Origin: Nocardioides aromaticivorans | Lineage (GTDB): Bacteria; Actinomycetota; Actinomycetes; Propionibacteriales; Nocardioidaceae | DNA: 64,000 nt | Direction: 5' to 3' | Assembly: GCF_013408525.1 (NCBI RefSeq) | Contig: NZ_JACBZM010000001.1 | Coordinates: forward strand, 4,154,001 to 4,218,000 | Shown: positions 60,609-64,000 of the stretch, in pieces | Numbering within the stretch: the stretch's first letter is position 1 | Layout of the letters: each line of letters begins with the position of its first letter | The notes under the pieces: generated by a model | The model's database searches: none | What the model was told of the DNA's origin: nothing | Seen by the model: the letters and a program-made list of their open reading frames with translations, nothing else | Translations under genes and position numbers: made by a program

Positions 60609-62083
60609 GCCGGCCCGACCCGACCACCCTGGGCCGCAAGGACTCGTGGGCCGGCGTCCGCGCGGTCGTCGCCGGCTTCGGCACGAGCGGCGCGGCCGCC
60701 GTCGACAACCTGCTCCACCTCGGCGCCGACGTGCACGCCGTCGCCGAGTCGGTCAGCCCGAAGATCCTCGAGCGGGTCGAGCTGCTCGAGGTCCTCGGCG
60801 CCCGGATTGACGTCCACGAGGGCGCCACCTCGATCCTGCCCGACGACGTCGACGTGCTGGTGGTCTCGCCCGGCTTCCGTCCGGACGCGCCGATCATCAC
60901 CGCCGCCCGCGACCGCGGCGTCCCCGTCTGGGGCGAGGTCGAGCTGGCCTGGCGGCTGCGCGACCCCGACCACCCGGCACCCTGGCTGTGCATCACCGGC
61001 ACCAACGGCAAGACCACCACCGTCCAGATGCTCGACAGCATCCTGCGCGCGGCCGGGCTGCGCAGCGTCGCCGCCGGCAATGTCGGCCTGCCGCTGACCG
61101 AGGCCGTGATGGACCCCGAGCCCTACGACGTGATCGCCGTCGAGCTCTCCAGCTTCCAGCTGCACTACACCGACACGATGGCCGCCGAGAGCGCCGTGGT
61201 CCTCAACGTCGCCGAGGACCACCTGGACTGGTACGACGGCCCGTCGGCCATGGACGACTACGCCCGTGACAAGGGGCGGATCTACCAGGGCGTCGAGCGG
61301 GCGTGCGTCTACAACGTCGCCGACCCCGCGACCGAGCAGCTGGTCCGGGACGCCGACGTGGTCGAGGGCGCCCGCGCGATCGGGTTCACCCTCGGCGTGC
61401 CCGCCCCCGGCATGGTGGGCGTCGTCGACGACATCCTGGTCGACCGTGCCTTCATCGAGGAGCGGTCCACGAGCGCGGCCGAGCTCTGCACCCTCGAGGA
61501 CCTCGCCTCCCGCGCGCCGCACTTCGTCACCAACGCCCTCGCCGCGGCCGCGCTCGCGCGGGCCCACGGCGTCAGCCAGGCCGCCGTCCGCGACGGGCTG
61601 CGCGCCTTCCAGCCCGACGGCCACCGGATCGCCGTCGTCGCCGAGCACTCCGGCATCACCTGGGTCGACGACTCCAAGGCGACCAACCCCCACGCCGCCG
61701 CCTCGTCGCTGGCCGCGTTCGCGCCGGTCGTCTGGGTGGCCGGGGGACTGGCCAAGGGCGCGAGCTTCGACGACTTGGTCCGGTCGGTCGGCGACCGCCT
61801 GCGCGCCGTCGTACTCATCGGCCGCGACCGCGACGTGATCCGGCAGGCCCTTTCGCGACACGCTCCCGATGTGCCGGTGATCGACGTGGACAGCCCCGAG
61901 ACTGGGGACGTAGTCGGTGACGACCGGATGAGGCGCGTCGTCGCGGCAGCGGCCGAGGTCGCCCGAACGGGTGACACCGTGCTGCTGGCCCCGGGATGCG
62001 CGTCGATGGACCAGTTCTCCGACTACGCCGCCCGCGGCGACGCGTTCGCCGAGGCGGTCCGGGACTACATCGGCGAGAGCTAG
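60605..62083 (+). CDS. murD: UDP-MurNAc-L-alanine D-glutamate ligase
   Basis: Encodes 492 residues from GTG 60605, overlapping the mraY stop. The N-terminal Rossmann-like region has VVAGFGTSGAAAVDNL, the ATP site is TGTNGKTTTVQM, and ELSSFQLHYT, NVAEDHLDWYDG and WVDDSKATNPHAA follow. It adds D-glutamate to UDP-MurNAc-Ala. Its TAG stop is in frame with ftsW, which begins 30 nt downstream. Confidence 0.95.
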   Translation: MSRPDPTTLGRKDSWAGVRAVVAGFGTSGAAAVDNLLHLGADVHAVAESVSPKILERVELLEVLGARIDVHEGATSILPDDVDVLVVSPGFRPDAPIITAARDRGVPVWGEVELAWRLRDPDHPAPWLCITGTNGKTTTVQMLDSILRAAGLRSVAAGNVGLPLTEAVMDPEPYDVIAVELSSFQLHYTDTMAAESAVVLNVAEDHLDWYDGPSAMDDYARDKGRIYQGVERACVYNVADPATEQLVRDADVVEGARAIGFTLGVPAPGMVGVVDDILVDRAFIEERSTSAAELCTLEDLASRAPHFVTNALAAAALARAHGVSQAAVRDGLRAFQPDGHRIAVVAEHSGITWVDDSKATNPHAAASSLAAFAPVVWVAGGLAKGASFDDLVRSVGDRLRAVVLIGRDRDVIRQALSRHAPDVPVIDVDSPETGDVVGDDRMRRVVAAAAEVARTGDTVLLAPGCASMDQFSDYAARGDAFAEAVRDYIGES

Positions 62084-62097
62084 CAGGCTCCAGGGGC

Positions 62098-62106
62098 AGG
62101 AGGGGG
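62098..62106 (+). promoter_or_regulatory. Strong ribosome-binding site for ftsW
   Basis: AGGAGGGGG ends 7 nt before the ATC at 62114, an ideal spacing. No ATG, GTG or TTG lies in the ftsW frame between the murD stop and the first transmembrane helix, so this site marks ATC as the start. Confidence 0.75.
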
Positions 62107-62113
62107 ACGGGCC

Positions 62114-63382
62114 ATCACCACGGCGAACCCGGAGAACCTCCGCTCCCAGCTCCGCCAGCGGCTCTCGCTGCGTCCCTCCCTCCGCGCGTCCGTACGACGC
62201 CCCGGCTGGACGGCCGCGCTCAAGGACGCCCTCGACCGTCCGCTCACGACCTACTACCTGCTCCTGGGCGCGACCGCGCTGCTGCTCACCATCGGCCTGA
62301 TCATGGTGCTGAGCGCGTCGAGCGTGTACTCCTACCGCGAGACCGGCGACTCGTACACCGTGGTGCGCCGCCAGGTGATGTGGGTGCTCATCGGCGTCCC
62401 GTGCGCCTTCCTCGCCTCGCGGGTCTCGGTGCGCTGGGTGCGCGGCCTGACCTACCCCGCCTTCTCCATCTCCCTGCTGCTGCTCGCGCTCACGGCGAAG
62501 GTCGGCGTCGAGGTCAACGGCAACAAGAACTGGCTCGACCTCGGCCCGGTCCAGATCCAGCCGTCCGAGATCGCCAAGCTCTCCCTCATCATCTGGGCCA
62601 GCCACATCTACGCCAACAAGGAGCGCCGCCTCGGCAACCTGCACCAGATGCTGGTGCCGGTGGTGCCGGGCATGGTGCTGGCGACGTCGATGGTCGTCAT
62701 CGGCCGCGACCTCGGCACGGCGCTGGTCTTCTTCGCGCTGCTGGTCGCGATGCTCTGGGTCGTCGGCGCGCCGGGCAAGCTCTTCGCCCTCGCGTTCTCG
62801 GGCGTCAGCGTGCTGGCCCTCGGCCTGGCGGCGACCGACGGCGAGCGCCTCGCCCGCATCTACAACTTCGCCGACCCGTTCAAGGACTACCACGGCACCG
62901 GCTGGCAGCCGGCCCACGGCCTCTACGCCATGGCGAGCGGCGGCGTGTTCGGCGAGGGCATCGGCGCCAGCCAGCAGAAGTGGGGCCAGCTGCCCGAGGC
63001 CCACACCGACTTCATCTTCGCCGTGCTCGGCGAGGAGCTGGGCCTGGTCGGCACGCTGCTCGTGATCTCGCTCTTCCTCGTCCTCGCCTACGCCGGCATC
63101 CGCGTCGCGCGCGAGACCAAGGAGCCGTTCGTCCGCTACTGCACGTTCGGCATCGTGGTCTGGCTGCTGTGCCAGATGATCATCAACGTCGGCATGGTGC
63201 TCGCCCTGCTCCCCGTGATCGGCATCCCGCTGCCCCTCGTCTCCTACGGTGGGTCCAGCCTGCTGCCGACGCTGGCCGCGCTCGGCCTCGTGATCGGCTT
63301 CGCCCGCCGCGAGCCGGCCGCCGCGCGGGCGCTGGCCCAGCGCCGGCGGGCCCGTTCGGCCGGGCTCTCCGCCCGCAGGTAG
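62114..63382 (+). CDS. ftsW: Septal peptidoglycan polymerase FtsW (SEDS), apparent ATC start
   Basis: Encodes 422 residues if it begins at ATC 62114. Residues 2-50 form a basic cytoplasmic tail (TTANPENLRSQLRQRL), and the first membrane helix is YYLLLGATALLLTIGLIMVL. Later SEDS motifs include NGNKNWLDLGPVQIQPSEIAKL, GRDLGTALVF, EAHTDFIFAVLGEELG and PLVSYGGSS. FtsW polymerises lipid II with FtsI. The only in-frame ATG, 62303, lies inside that helix and would delete most of it. The ribosome site at 62098 supports ATC. The frame is intact throughout, so this is not a pseudogene. Confidence 0.88.
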   Translation: MTTANPENLRSQLRQRLSLRPSLRASVRRPGWTAALKDALDRPLTTYYLLLGATALLLTIGLIMVLSASSVYSYRETGDSYTVVRRQVMWVLIGVPCAFLASRVSVRWVRGLTYPAFSISLLLLALTAKVGVEVNGNKNWLDLGPVQIQPSEIAKLSLIIWASHIYANKERRLGNLHQMLVPVVPGMVLATSMVVIGRDLGTALVFFALLVAMLWVVGAPGKLFALAFSGVSVLALGLAATDGERLARIYNFADPFKDYHGTGWQPAHGLYAMASGGVFGEGIGASQQKWGQLPEAHTDFIFAVLGEELGLVGTLLVISLFLVLAYAGIRVARETKEPFVRYCTFGIVVWLLCQMIINVGMVLALLPVIGIPLPLVSYGGSSLLPTLAALGLVIGFARREPAAARALAQRRRARSAGLSARR

Positions 63383-63392
63383 GTTCTGCCGC

Positions 63393-64000
63393 GTGAGGAT
63401 TCTTCTGGCCGGTGGGGGAACGGCGGGGCACACCTCGCCACTGCTCGCGACGGCGGACGCGCTGCGTCGCCTCGACCCGGAGGCGGAGATCACCTGTCTC
63501 GGGACCCCGCGCGGGCTGGAGAACAAGGTCGTCCCCGAGGCCGGCTACCCGCTGCGCCTCGTGCCCCCGGTGCCCTTGCCGCGCAAGCCCGGCAAGGACC
63601 TCGCCCTGGTGCCGAAGCGGCTGCGCGCCGCGGTGAAGGCCGCGCTCGACGTCATCGACGACGTCCGCCCCGACGTCGTGGTCGGCTACGGCGGCTACGT
63701 CTCCATGCCGGCGTACGTCGCCGCCCGGCGCCGCAAGCTGCCCCTGGTCGTGCACGAGCAGAACGCCCTGCCCGGCATCGCCAACAAGTTCGGCGCTCGC
63801 GTCGCCACCCGGGTCGCGGTCAGCTTCCCGGACACCCCGCTCAGGAAGGCCGAGTACGTCGGCCTGCCGATCCGGCGCATGATCGCGACCCTCGACCGGC
63901 CGGCCCTGCGGGCCGAGGCCCGCGCCTTCTTCGGCCTCGACCCCGAGCTGCCGACCCTCGTCGTCACCGGAGGCTCGCAGGGCGCGCGGCGGCTCAACCA
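63393..64000 (+). CDS. murG: UDP-GlcNAc:lipid I transferase MurG (partial)
   Basis: The first 202 or so residues are visible, from GTG 63393; the right edge cuts it. The glycine loop ILLAGGGTAGHTSPLLA opens the protein, and GYGGYVSMPAYVAA, HEQNALPGIANKF and VTGGSQGARRLN follow. This is the GT28 enzyme that makes lipid II at the inner face of the membrane. It begins 10 nt after the ftsW stop. Confidence 0.94.
   Translation, partial: MRILLAGGGTAGHTSPLLATADALRRLDPEAEITCLGTPRGLENKVVPEAGYPLRLVPPVPLPRKPGKDLALVPKRLRAAVKAALDVIDDVRPDVVVGYGGYVSMPAYVAARRRKLPLVVHEQNALPGIANKFGARVATRVAVSFPDTPLRKAEYVGLPIRRMIATLDRPALRAEARAFFGLDPELPTLVVTGGSQGARRLN

Noticed and set aside
62303..63382. ATG 62303 as the ftsW start
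   Set aside because: It lies within the first transmembrane helix, lacks a ribosome site, and would remove the basic N-terminal tail and most of that helix.
60581..63526. 981-codon open frame on the minus strand opposite murD/ftsW
   Set aside because: It is antisense to genes with clear Mur and SEDS motifs; long antisense frames arise from GC-rich codon bias and this one has low-complexity Asp/Gly/Arg content and no domain.

Overview
The window is 64 kb of very GC-rich chromosome with almost no intergenic space, GTG and TTG starts, many ATGA/GTGA stop-start overlaps, and an mra/mur/fts cell-division cluster of actinobacterial type. Gene content (class II DAHP synthase, PASTA kinase beside an Rv2175c-type protein, SAV_6107/DinB/DUF3040 block, DUF5931 histidine kinase, DNPR-type MurE) points to a high-GC actinobacterium, most likely Nocardioides or a close relative in the Nocardioidaceae. 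That is inferred from protein character; no rRNA gene is present to confirm it. I see no insertion sequence, prophage, tRNA gene or CRISPR array.

Layout. 1-5.2 kb (minus): a Tad/Flp pilus assembly operon (cpaB, cpaE/tadZ, tadA, and a VWA-tadB fusion that runs off the left edge). 5.3-17.7 kb: lipid and central metabolism (acyl-CoA ligase, SRPBCC protein, ArsA-like ATPase, two tandem ROK kinases, alpha/beta hydrolase, PlsC acyltransferase), then a DUF5931 sensor kinase with its NarL-type regulator, and a TetR gene divergent from a DUF2236 oxygenase across a clear palindromic operator. 17.7-27.1 kb: hypothetical and DUF1028 genes, then a LacI-controlled beta-glucoside uptake locus (binding protein, two permeases, GH1 beta-glucosidase, lacI, and a divergent ATPase) with two LacI-type operators in the shared promoter region.

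27.1-37.3 kb: a phosphofructokinase with pyrophosphate-type residues, an EEP-family phosphatase/nuclease, a nucleotidyltransferase-like protein, an APC permease, class II DAHP synthase, envelope and transport genes, and a PASTA-domain Ser/Thr kinase. 37.4-46.6 kb: an Rv2175c-like DNA-binding protein, a secreted guanyl RNase with its barstar, methyltransferases, prenyl synthase, MetF, a phytoene-desaturase-like enzyme, a YbaK deacylase, and an SOS-box-headed block (SAV_6107 HEPN protein, methyltransferase, DinB).

46.7-64 kb: DUF3040 protein, a minus-strand moxR-DUF58-tgpA operon, and the plus-strand mraZ, small membrane protein, rsmH, ftsL, ftsI, murE, murF, mraY, murD, ftsW, murG cluster, which builds and polymerises peptidoglycan precursors at the septum. 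mraZ and moxR are divergent and share a region with two oppositely oriented arrays of GTGG-type MraZ boxes.

The most notable observations are: ftsW has no ATG, GTG or TTG start and appears to begin at ATC; the two facing MraZ-box arrays; a perfect SOS box ahead of a HEPN-family gene upstream of dinB; a pyrophosphate-type phosphofructokinase; and at least eleven genes with a TANNNT box 6-7 nt before the start codon, the signature of leaderless transcription.
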